A DNA stretch of 7,321 bases. It comes from Kiloniellaceae bacterium (GTDB taxonomy: Bacteria; Pseudomonadota; Alphaproteobacteria; Kiloniellales; Kiloniellaceae). Shown here piece after piece: positions 1 through 6,256 of this stretch; within the stretch, counting starts at the first letter, position 1, and every line of letters starts with the position of its first letter. The stretch lies in NCBI GenBank assembly GCA_021776145.1, contig JAJFGM010000470.1, positions 1 through 7,321 on the forward strand. The letters run 5' to 3'. Both the position numbers and the translations under genes were made by a program. Below the pieces are notes generated by a model. That model did no database searches, was not told the DNA's origin, and saw nothing but the letters and a program-made list of their open reading frames with translations.

Positions 1-228
1 AGATAATCATCTCAAACAACCCAAATTTGCCGAATAGAACTCCATAGAGCCCGAAACTGAAAAACGCTCAAAATCAACACCGAAAACCCACCAGACATAA
101 CCCAAACAAAAACGTCAGGCCTTTCCACACAGCCAAGACCCGGAACGGACTCCCGCAGGTGCAAAAACATCTGAAGACTGCTTAGGTTCTGTGAGGCAAT
201 TTGCAACGTTCTCTACTCCGAACTTTTT

Positions 229-726
229 TCAGGCTCTCAGGACGCTCTTTGCCCTTGCCATCAGTTTCGACAGATCCTTGTAGTTGCCTTGTTGTTGTTT
301 CTCGACGCCGCTTATTGACCTGAGCAAGCGTTTTTGAGCCTTTTCCAGCGCGGAAACAGCAACACTGACAATACCGGTCGCACCAACCTTGTCTGCGGCC
401 TCACGCAAAAACAGGAAAGCCTTGAAGTATGATCGGAACTGGGCAATCGAGGTGCTGACATCGGAAAACGCGTCGGAGACACATTTGTACCGTTGTTTCC
501 CTGGTACTATTGCGCACTTGTCCAGCGCCGCATTCGCCCTCGCTATCGACCGTTTGGCAGTGGCGGCAGCGGCATCGGCATCGACTGTTACAGTGGTGCT
601 ATATCTGACTATACCGGTTCCAGCCTGGCCACCAGCTTGTGCGCCTTCGCCTGGGAATGCTATCGGCGCAAGGAAAAACGCAATTACCAAAAGCAAATTA
701 GTAGAGTGTGTAGAAGATGATTTCAT
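229..726 (-). CDS. Small exported protein of unknown function, second gene of a two-gene operon
   Basis: I do not recognise this 165-residue protein. It begins with a signal peptide: a polar N-terminus, a hydrophobic run at about residues 11-24 (LLLVIAFFLAPIAF), and an AQA cleavage motif ending at A31. The product is therefore probably periplasmic or secreted. The mature part is Ala-, Ser- and Lys-rich and looks mostly helical, with Ala-rich heptad-like stretches at about 50-70 and 120-160. It has only two cysteines, C71 and C82, which could form a disulfide after export. The ATG overlaps the stop codon of the upstream peptidoglycan-binding gene as ATGA (723-726). No strong ribosome binding site precedes it, so translation is probably coupled to the upstream gene. 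That arrangement suggests the two products act together at the envelope (inference). The reading frame and signal peptide are convincing; the function is unknown. Confidence 0.75.
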   Translation of the reverse strand: MKSSSTHSTNLLLVIAFFLAPIAFPGEGAQAGGQAGTGIVRYSTTVTVDADAAAATAKRSIARANAALDKCAIVPGKQRYKCVSDAFSDVSTSIAQFRSYFKAFLFLREAADKVGATGIVSVAVSALEKAQKRLLRSISGVEKQQQGNYKDLSKLMARAKSVLRA

Positions 727-1724
727 CTGGAGGCTCTAGTGTATCGAGTTGCAATTAGCTTGCCGTTCACAAATAGCTTGTGAACCAAGAACATAGGCCC
801 GGGCGTTCCAAATTCGTTTATTATAATCAGTGGCTCAGTTGGGGTCGTTTCGTCAATTTTATATTTAAACGAATTGAACCATGAATTTTTCCTTCCATCG
901 GTAATACCCGATACCCAAGTTTCAACAATCGCTCCATCTTCTATCGCATCATAAACTATAAAAACAAATGACTTCGGAACGTTGAACGAGCTCCTAACGT
1001 TTCTCACAGAATCTCCACGTAATCTCGGTAAATACGAAATCAATTCTAATCTCGATTTTGCCACGATAATCTTTTCTAGTGATTTCGCACGCGTCTGGTA
1101 TGCCAAGATGGTCCCATGTGTTTCATGTTTCCAATCGGGTAATCCGAGCGTATCCAACAGTTTCTTGGTGATAATCTTTCCGCTAGGCAGACCGGAATCG
1201 CGTCTGAAAGCCGCGATAGCGCGTTTAGTACTTGCGCCGATAACACCGTCAACGGGGCCTGGTTTGTAGCCGAATCTTGTTAGTTCAGCCTGCACAAGCG
1301 ACACAACCTTGAGATCATCGATTCTTTCTCCCAACTCCGCGGCGGGCCTAGCAACTGGTTGTTTTGGCACCTCAGTCGCAATCGTCGTAGAACGGCGCAA
1401 AATTCCGGATGCAGATTGCTTGCCCTTTTTCCAGAACGCGCTCAGAACGTCCTTGCTGATCGGGTCCAACTCAATCTTATAACCGTAGCCGTGACCAAAC
1501 GAGAGTGAATTCCTATTAAGTTTTGTCCTGCCGACTCGCTGTTTCCGGCCTCGAGATACGTACTTCGCGACGCGCCCATTTTTTATGACTACTTTTGCTG
1601 GTGTTTTTCCGCTCCACTTTCCGATCCAGGTGCCGTTCCAATCTGATTTCTCAAACCCAAACGCGGGTGCTACCGAGAATGCAAAGCAGATGAAAATTAC
1701 CTGTAATTTGCGAAACGATATCAC
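723..1724 (-). CDS. Exported peptidoglycan-binding-domain protein
   Basis: Read from the GTG at 1724 this is a 333-residue exported protein. The signal peptide has a basic start (ISFRKLQ), a hydrophobic core (VIFICFAFSVA) and an A-P-A cleavage motif ending at about residue 21. Residues 27-113 begin WNGTWIGKW and are beta-rich, resembling lipocalin-like domains of alphaproteobacterial exported proteins. After a Pro/Ala linker, residues 137-193 match a PG_binding_1 domain: VQAELTRFGY, then the GPVDGVIG turn, STKRAIAAF and a closing LDTLGL. Residues 194-333 form a region I do not recognise, with no catalytic motif visible. Binding of peptidoglycan in the periplasm is inferred from the domain; an enzymatic role is not supported. 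The start choice rests on GGAGG at 1731-1735, six bases before the GTG. A longer frame from TTG at 1784 would begin inside the promoter. The stop overlaps the start of the next gene by four bases. Confidence 0.82.
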   Translation of the reverse strand: MISFRKLQVIFICFAFSVAPAFGFEKSDWNGTWIGKWSGKTPAKVVIKNGRVAKYVSRGRKQRVGRTKLNRNSLSFGHGYGYKIELDPISKDVLSAFWKKGKQSASGILRRSTTIATEVPKQPVARPAAELGERIDDLKVVSLVQAELTRFGYKPGPVDGVIGASTKRAIAAFRRDSGLPSGKIITKKLLDTLGLPDWKHETHGTILAYQTRAKSLEKIIVAKSRLELISYLPRLRGDSVRNVRSSFNVPKSFVFIVYDAIEDGAIVETWVSGITDGRKNSWFNSFKYKIDETTPTEPLIIINEFGTPGPMFLVHKLFVNGKLIATRYTRASR

Positions 1725-1730
1725 GGCGAA

Positions 1731-1735
1731 CCTCC
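1731..1735 (-). promoter_or_regulatory. Ribosome binding site GGAGG deciding a GTG start
   Basis: The minus strand reads GGAGG, six bases, then GTG at 1724-1722. The signal peptide then begins after only eight residues. The alternative TTG at 1784 would add 20 residues ahead of the signal peptide and lies inside the predicted promoter spacer, so the GTG is preferred. Confidence 0.75.
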
Positions 1736-1763
1736 AAATTTTTGGCGTGCTAGTCTTTCGTAA

Positions 1764-1792
1764 ATTCAATGTGGCAACAAGCAATTTGTCAA
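1764..1792 (-). promoter_or_regulatory. Sigma70-type promoter of the secreted-protein operon
   Basis: On the minus strand a perfect -35 hexamer TTGACA (1792-1787) is followed by a 17-base spacer and TTGAAT (1769-1764), which matches the -10 consensus at four of six positions. Initiation would fall near 1757. That gives a leader of about 33 nt containing the GGAGG site and ending at the GTG at 1724. The agreement of promoter, ribosome binding site and start makes this a good candidate, although it is unproven. Confidence 0.6.
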
Positions 1793-1805
1793 CATAATGC
1801 TTGTG

Positions 1806-1849
1806 ATCAAACCAACGAGATAATCAGCACGACTGACTTGGTTGATTAT
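1806..1849. promoter_or_regulatory. Dyad-symmetric sequence just upstream of the promoter, possible regulator site
   Basis: Two overlapping inverted repeats lie 14 bp behind the -35 box. ATAATCA (1820-1826) is mirrored by TGATTAT (1843-1849), and the next two positions outside the loop side pair with one mismatch. ATCAAACCAA (1806-1815) is mirrored by TTGGTTGAT (1838-1846), with one extra A in the first arm. They could be two alternative hairpins or a binding site for a dimeric regulator. AT-rich DNA can give such repeats by chance. Confidence 0.3.
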
Positions 1850-2119
1850 GAATTTCTGGCAGCGCGCCATTTAATTTTGGATTGTAGTTAGATCTTTCCT
1901 TATCAAAAGGTAGTTGGCGGACCGAGCAACGATGCGGGTCACGCTTAACCTGCACAGCGTTGAAGCAGATCGAATTTCCCTGGGATTTTGGTGGGTTTTG
2001 TCCTGCGCCGATAACGACTGTTATTGCGACGCCCTAAACGGAGATTAATGGCACTTAGGCCACTCTTTGATTCGAAAACAATACTTCCGCTTTTACCTAG
2101 AGCAGAAGACTTCGTCCCC
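1850..2119. other. Intergenic stretch without a convincing gene
   Basis: This 270-bp stretch lies between the 3' end of the EAL gene and the upstream region of the secreted-protein operon. Short hairpins are present, namely CCTT/AAGG at 1898-1910 and ATAAC/GTTAT at 2011-2024. Neither is followed by a T-run, so neither looks like an intrinsic terminator. A frame covering 1945-2277 on the minus strand runs out of frame into the EAL gene and has no protein-like character. Base composition is intermediate between the AT-richer left part and the GC-rich right part. Confidence 0.5.
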
Positions 2120-3340
2120 TCAAACAGCCACACCCAACTCCCCACGCTCCCCGTCCCAGTTCGCCTTGTGCAAATATTTTTGGAACGCCTCGAACGGCAG
2201 GGCTTCGCTGAACAAAAATCCTTGCGCATAGGTCGCCCCATAATTCTTGACGAAGGAAAAGTGTTCTTCCGTCTCAACGCCTTCGGCGACCGTTTCCAGG
2301 TGCATGACGTCGGCGAGGTAGAAGATGGTCTTGGCGATGGCCCGATTGCGGGCGCTGTTCTGGGCGGTCTGGACGAAGGCGCGGTCGACCTTGATGATGT
2401 CGAACGGGAAATCCTTCAAGGTGGCGAGGCCCGAATAGCCGGTGCCGAAATCGTCGAGGGTGAAGCGGACGCCGAAACTTTTCAGCGCCTCCAGGTGGGC
2501 GCGCACCTGGCGGGGTTCGCGCATGGCCACCGACTCGGTGATCTCGATCTCGATGGTGGCCGGGTCCGTGCGGTTGGCGACCATGGCCTGCTCGACCGTA
2601 TAGGCAAAGTCGTGGCGCTCCATCTGGGCGACCGAGACGTTGAAGGCGATGGTCACTTCGGGCTTGATCGCGTTGAGGCGGTTTGACAGCTCGCAGACCT
2701 GGTCGATGACGCATTTGCCGATGCCGACGATGAGGTCTGATTTTTCCGCACAGTCGATGAAATGGGCCGGTGAAAGTACGCCGCGCGTCGGGTGGTTCCA
2801 GCGCACCAGCGCCTCGGCCTTGGTGACTTTCCGGGTTTCGCAATTGACTTCCGGCTGGAGGTAGACCTCGAACTGGCGCTCGGCGATGGCCTGGCGCAGT
2901 TCGTGCTCGAGATTGGAGCGCTCCATCTGGGCATGAATCCGGCGCAGGCGGTTCTGCTGCAGGCGGGTGATGGAATAGCGGATGGCGCGCTCGAGGCTGA
3001 CGGAAGTGAGCGTGGCCTTCTCGACAAAGTCGGACGCGCCGGCCTCAGACGCCTCGACGTCGATGGCGTGGTCGCTGACGCCGGTGACCAGGATCAGCGG
3101 AATGTCGGGGTCGTGGCTCTTGGCTTCGGAGATGAAGTCGATGCCGGTGGCCGCCCCGATCCGGTAGTCGACCAGGCACAGGTCGAACTGGGTTTCCTGG
3201 AGACGGCGCAGGCCATCGCCATGGGTGTGCTCCCATTCCAGATCGAATGTATAGTCCTCGATGGCCTCGAGCAGATCCTTGGTGATCAGATAATCGTCGG
3301 TATCGTCTTCGACGAGTAGAATTTTCAATGACACGGTCAC
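2120..3340 (-). CDS. Response regulator with EAL c-di-GMP phosphodiesterase domain (RocR-like)
   Basis: This 406-residue protein has a receiver domain (about 5-122) and an EAL domain (about 150-392). In the receiver, the acidic residues E11-D13, phosphoacceptor D58 (LCLVDYR), T86 and K108 are all present. In the EAL domain the expected catalytic set is intact: E176 (KAEALVRW), N234, E266 and E269 (IEITES), D296-D297 (LDDFGTGYSGL), K317 (IIKVD), E353 (AEGVET) and Q373 (AQGFLFS). The order and spacing closely follow Pseudomonas RocR. The predicted reaction is cleavage of c-di-GMP to pGpG in the cytoplasm, controlled by phosphorylation from a histidine kinase that is not encoded here. The start is GTG at 3340, with a G-rich site (GGTGGGGG) nine bases ahead; GTG at 3334 is an alternative. 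No terminator follows the TGA at 2120. The last 50 codons are less GC-rich than the rest. Confidence 0.93.
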   Translation of the reverse strand: MTVSLKILLVEDDTDDYLITKDLLEAIEDYTFDLEWEHTHGDGLRRLQETQFDLCLVDYRIGAATGIDFISEAKSHDPDIPLILVTGVSDHAIDVEASEAGASDFVEKATLTSVSLERAIRYSITRLQQNRLRRIHAQMERSNLEHELRQAIAERQFEVYLQPEVNCETRKVTKAEALVRWNHPTRGVLSPAHFIDCAEKSDLIVGIGKCVIDQVCELSNRLNAIKPEVTIAFNVSVAQMERHDFAYTVEQAMVANRTDPATIEIEITESVAMREPRQVRAHLEALKSFGVRFTLDDFGTGYSGLATLKDFPFDIIKVDRAFVQTAQNSARNRAIAKTIFYLADVMHLETVAEGVETEEHFSFVKNYGATYAQGFLFSEALPFEAFQKYLHKANWDGERGELGVAV

Positions 3341-3366
3341 AAGCGTCGGCCCCCACCTTAACGCGC

Positions 3367-3376
3367 TGAGTACTCA
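3367..3376. promoter_or_regulatory. Perfect 10-bp palindrome upstream of the EAL gene
   Basis: TGAGTACTCA lies 26 bp before the GTG start of the EAL regulator, and a second AGTAC follows at 3379-3383. It could be an operator or part of the 5' leader. I found no convincing -35/-10 pair around it, so the assignment is weak. Confidence 0.22.
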
Positions 3377-3472
3377 ATAGTACCCGTCCTGTTATTCCCC
3401 ACCGGAGAGCATAGGGCATGCGGCTTAATTTGGCGTTAAACTGCGGGAATGTGCTGGTTTGGCAGCGTCAAA

Positions 3473-3569
3473 CCGCCTGTCATGCCGGTGCCAAGCCGGT
3501 ATCCAGGGCGACACGGACAGGCCGTCGGATTTAGCCCCTGGGTACCGGCTTTCGCCGGCATGACGGCGG
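3473..3569. repeat. Large imperfect palindromic intergenic repeat element
   Basis: Arms at 3473-3508 and 3536-3569 are inverted copies with a few mismatches and one inserted base, separated by 27 nt. Each arm carries a GTCATGCCGG core and a CCGG-CCGG unit. In the right arm, read on the minus strand, this unit is CCGGC-GAAA-GCCGG, a GAAA-capped hairpin. The loop region has its own small stem, ACGG (3513-3516) with CCGT (3522-3525). Sequences of this type recur between genes in many alphaproteobacteria. The element starts 34 bp past the cyclase stop codon and 132 bp before the EAL start. It could limit read-through or stabilise the cyclase mRNA. No transposase or target-site duplication is visible. 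Confidence 0.75.
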
Positions 3570-3603
3570 AGAGTCTGGCGATTGGGACAGCGTGTGCAAC
3601 GCC

Positions 3604-5415
3604 TCAGAGCAGGCCTGCGGCTTTCAGGCCGCTCAGGGATTTCTCCGCGTGTTCGGTGTCGCCACCGGCGGCGATGGCGATCTGCTCGGCCAGGTGTTCG
3701 GGCGTCATGGCCGGGTTGGTGCGCAGGGCGCCGGCCAGCGCTTCCTTGGCCTCGTCGACCAGGCCTTGGGCGCCGAGCGCATTGGCCAGTGCCATCCAGG
3801 CGCCGGTGTAGCCCGGCTGGAGGTCGAGGCTGCGCCTGGCGAACCGGGCGGCGTCCTCGTGGCGGCCGTCGAGCGAGCAGGCGTTGGCCTTGAAGTAGCA
3901 CCAGTAGCCGACCATGGGGTGGCCGGGGGCGGTGGCCAGGATCCGGTCGAGGATGGCGTGGCCTTCCGCCAGGCCTGCGTCGTCGCCGCCATAGGCGAGC
4001 GTTCGTCCGAGCCTGCCCCAGATGTGATAGTCGAAGGGGGCGACCTCGACCGCGCGCCTCAGTGCTGCGACCGCCCTCGCCGCCTGCCCGCAGGTGCTCC
4101 AGACCTTGCCCAGGGTGCGCAGGACCGTGGGGTCGTCGGGGGCCAGTTGGGCTGCGCGCTCGATAGCTGTCACGGCCGCCGCGCGGTCAGTTTCGGGGTC
4201 GGCGCTGAAGCCGCTGATGACGCGCTGGACGTGGATCGAGGCGAGACACGCGTGGGCGTTGGCGTAGTTCGGGTCGCGGGCAACGGCTTGCTGCGCCAGG
4301 GCCAGCGCCTCGTCGAGGGCGTCGCGGTTGACGGGCAGGTTGAGGGCGCGGGCCTTGTGCACCAGTTCCCAGGCGGCAAGGTCGGCCGGTGCCGTGCCCG
4401 AGACGCGGGCCCATTCGGCGCGCAGGAGTTCACCGCCGAAGGCCACGACTATTGCTTCTGCGATCTCCTCCTGGACCTCGAAGATGTCGGCCATGGTGCG
4501 GTCGTAGGTGGCCGACCAGAGCTGGGTGCGGTCGGCAGCGTCGGTAAGCTCGGCGATGACGCGCAGACGGTCACCGGCGCGGCGGACATTGCCGGTGAGC
4601 ACATAGCGGAAGGCGTGGGTGCGCACGATGTCCCAGGGGTCGGCGCTGCCGTCCTTGCGGTCGCGGGCGGAGAAGATGGCGGCGCGGGACGCCACCCGCA
4701 GGTCCGGCACCGACGACAGCATGTTGATGATCTCCGCGGTCAGTCCGTCGGCGAGGAAGGCGTCGGCCGGGTCCGGCGACAGCAGGTCGAACGGGAACAC
4801 CGCAATCGAGCCCAGCGCCTGCTCGACGCGAGGCGGGGCGGACCACTGGCGGCCGGCGTCGTTGGTGGTGGTGGCTTCGGGAGCGGCGACGGCAATGCCG
4901 TTATCCGGGCAGGACTGGTAGACGCGCAAGGGCGTGGCGATATTCTTCAGGGCTTGCTCGCCCAGGTCCTCGAAGGCCGCGTCGAGCTTGTTGCGGGTGT
5001 GCTCGAACACGGTGGCCGAGATGCAGACCGTCCCCGGCCGGGCAAGCGCCTCGAGCCGGGCGGCCACATTGACGCCGTCACCATAGATGTCGTCGCCGTC
5101 GACCAGCACGTCGCCGATATTGATGCCGATGCGGAACGCGATGCGGGTGTCGTCGGGCACGGCCTCGTTGTGGCCAGCGACCGCCTGCTGGATGTCGAGG
5201 GCAAACGCCACCGCGTCGACCACGGAAGCAAACTCCATCAGGGTGCCGTCGCCCATGAGCTTGACCACCCGGCCGCCATATTGCGCGGTCTTGGGGTCCA
5301 TGATGGTGCTGCGGATAACGTTCAGGGCGTCCAGCGTGCCGGCCTCGTCGGCGGCCATCAGGCGGGAGTAGCCAACCACGTCGGCGGCCAGGATCGTGGT
5401 CAGTCTGCGCTCCAT
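3604..5415 (-). CDS. Class III adenylate cyclase with TolB-like and TPR regions
   Basis: Read from the ATG at 5415 this is a 603-residue protein, predicted to make cAMP from ATP. The cyclase domain covers about 1-168. Metal-binding D12 (LAADVVGYS) and D56 (LMGDG), adenine-selecting K52 and D109, and N116 and R120 (GVNVAARLE) are all present. Their spacing equals that of the mycobacterial class III enzyme Rv1625c, so activity on ATP is expected. Residues 202-330 (SIAVFPFDLL through LWSATYDRTMADIFEVQEEI) form the TolB N-terminal-like domain typical of this family. Residues about 345-570 contain TPR-like helical pairs, probably for protein contacts. There is no signal peptide or membrane segment, so it is likely cytoplasmic. 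The chosen ATG has AAGGAG about 11 bases upstream and fits the usual family start (MERRLTTILAADVVGYSRLM). An upstream ATG at 5454 would add 13 residues but overlaps a possible -10 box. It is divergent from the acetyltransferase gene. Confidence 0.92.
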   Translation of the reverse strand: MERRLTTILAADVVGYSRLMAADEAGTLDALNVIRSTIMDPKTAQYGGRVVKLMGDGTLMEFASVVDAVAFALDIQQAVAGHNEAVPDDTRIAFRIGINIGDVLVDGDDIYGDGVNVAARLEALARPGTVCISATVFEHTRNKLDAAFEDLGEQALKNIATPLRVYQSCPDNGIAVAAPEATTTNDAGRQWSAPPRVEQALGSIAVFPFDLLSPDPADAFLADGLTAEIINMLSSVPDLRVASRAAIFSARDRKDGSADPWDIVRTHAFRYVLTGNVRRAGDRLRVIAELTDAADRTQLWSATYDRTMADIFEVQEEIAEAIVVAFGGELLRAEWARVSGTAPADLAAWELVHKARALNLPVNRDALDEALALAQQAVARDPNYANAHACLASIHVQRVISGFSADPETDRAAAVTAIERAAQLAPDDPTVLRTLGKVWSTCGQAARAVAALRRAVEVAPFDYHIWGRLGRTLAYGGDDAGLAEGHAILDRILATAPGHPMVGYWCYFKANACSLDGRHEDAARFARRSLDLQPGYTGAWMALANALGAQGLVDEAKEALAGALRTNPAMTPEHLAEQIAIAAGGDTEHAEKSLSGLKAAGLL

Positions 5416-5452
5416 CTTGCGCGGGTCTCCTTGCTGCCGGCGTCTGTCGCCC

Positions 5453-5458
5453 ATTCTA
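5453..5458 (-). promoter_or_regulatory. Possible -10 element of the adenylate cyclase gene
   Basis: The minus strand reads TAGAAT, five of six matches to the -10 consensus, inside GGTATAGAATGGG. Transcription from here would start near 5446 and give a leader of about 30 nt that includes the AAGGAG site. I see no recognisable -35 hexamer 16-18 bases further upstream, so this is tentative. Confidence 0.25.
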
Positions 5459-5511
5459 TACCGCCATTGCCGGGCGCGGACACCTGGATGTTTGCGAACA
5501 ATTCATCTTTC

Positions 5512-5541
5512 GGGACAATCCTAGCGTGCCCGTGTTATACC
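5512..5541 (+). promoter_or_regulatory. Possible promoter for the acetyltransferase gene
   Basis: GGGACA (5512-5517, four of six -35 matches) is followed after 18 bases by TATACC (5536-5541). A TG two bases ahead of the latter (5533-5534) forms an extended -10 motif. Transcription would begin near 5548. That would place the ATG at 5542 upstream of the transcript and favour the ATG at 5590. It sits in the 174-bp region between divergent genes. Confidence 0.3.
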
Positions 5542-5589
5542 ATGGCCCACGAGGCTCCTCAAAATGTGGCAACAGCTATCAAACAGGCA

Positions 5590-6222
5590 ATGACAGGCAC
5601 TGAAAACACCACTATCTCCTTGCGACCAATGGGTTTTGACGACGTGCCCACGGTCGCTGACTGGTTCTGGAATTTTCGTGATATCGCGGCTTTCGACCGC
5701 AATCTGCCGGTGCCGGTCAACCTGGAAGCGGTGCGCGAGAGCTGGCGTTCGGCGCTTGAATATGCCGACCCGCCGCGTGCTCTGTGGTATGTGGCCGAGG
5801 ACGGCGCAGGAACGGCCCTTGGCATCGGCGGCCTGCAGGCGATCAACTATGTGCACGGCGACGCGGTGCTGCCGCTGTTCATTGCCGAGCCCGCCCGGGG
5901 CAAGGGCCTGGCGCTGGCCATATCGGTGGTGCTGGCGGACCTGGCGTTCGACACGCTGAGGCTCAACCGGCTGACCACGTTCTACCGCGACGACAACGAT
6001 GCGACCAAGCGCATTGTCGAGCGGATGGGGTTCGCCCAGGAAGGCCGGCTGCGCCAGGCATGGTACGGAGACGGCGTCCACCACGACCTCATCCAGGTCG
6101 GCATGCTGCATAACGAATGGCTTGACGGGCGCGCGGCGCTGAAAGCCGAACTTGAGACATCTTCAAAGACCCCGGGGGTCCTTTCCATCAACCTGGAGCG
6201 CACGCCGCCGAAGCGGCAGTGA
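5590..6222 (+). CDS. GNAT-family N-acetyltransferase
   Basis: Read from the ATG at 5590 this is a 210-residue GNAT acetyltransferase, which would move an acetyl group from acetyl-CoA to an amine. The domain starts almost at once (TTISLRPMGFDDV, residues 7-19). The acetyl-CoA pyrophosphate-binding motif A is visible as R103-G-K-G-L-A108, preceded by the strand AVLPLFIAEP. The RimJ/RimL-like end follows as NDATKRIVERMGFAQEGRLR (136-155), then WYGDGVHHDLIQVGML. The natural substrate (protein N-terminus, small molecule or antibiotic) cannot be told from the sequence. Length is normal for the family. In-frame ATGs at 5542 (226 residues) and 5488 (244 residues) are possible starts but lack a good ribosome binding site and sit in or before the predicted promoter. 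The next gene begins 34 nt after the stop, so the two are probably co-transcribed. Confidence 0.88.
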   Translation: MTGTENTTISLRPMGFDDVPTVADWFWNFRDIAAFDRNLPVPVNLEAVRESWRSALEYADPPRALWYVAEDGAGTALGIGGLQAINYVHGDAVLPLFIAEPARGKGLALAISVVLADLAFDTLRLNRLTTFYRDDNDATKRIVERMGFAQEGRLRQAWYGDGVHHDLIQVGMLHNEWLDGRAALKAELETSSKTPGVLSINLERTPPKRQ

Positions 6223-6256
6223 AGCCCCCCACTCATCGAGTCATAAATCGTAGATC

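Noticed and set aside
12..206. A 64-residue minus-strand frame after the small exported protein, with one hydrophobic segment
   Set aside because: It would need a TTG start with only a GGAG nine bases ahead and matches nothing I know. It cannot be excluded as a third operon gene, but support is too weak to annotate.
982..1269. Plus-strand frame inside the peptidoglycan-binding gene
   Set aside because: It is antisense to a gene with a signal peptide and a recognisable domain, and has no domain of its own.
1898..1910. Short hairpin CCTT/AAGG considered as a terminator
   Set aside because: The stem has only four pairs and neither strand has a following T-run.
2009..2026. Hairpin ATAAC/GTTAT downstream of the EAL gene considered as a terminator
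   Set aside because: The stem is short and AT-rich, and there is no T-tract on the transcript strand.
1945..2277. A 110-residue minus-strand frame at the 3' end of the EAL gene
   Set aside because: It is Arg/Ser-rich, overlaps the EAL gene out of frame, and has no ribosome binding site or recognisable domain.
2024..3319. Plus-strand frames antisense to the EAL gene
   Set aside because: They are Gly/Asp/Val-rich mirror frames of a well-supported gene and show no start signal or domain.
3473..3569. Reading the paired repeats as a CRISPR array
   Set aside because: There are only two copies, in inverted orientation, nested as one palindrome. There are no regular spacers and no cas genes.
3592..5487. 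A very long plus-strand open frame continuous with the acetyltransferase
   Set aside because: Upstream of the GNAT it is exactly antisense to the adenylate cyclase gene. The translation is low-complexity Gly/Val/Asp-rich without domains, as expected when GC-rich codons are read on the opposite strand.
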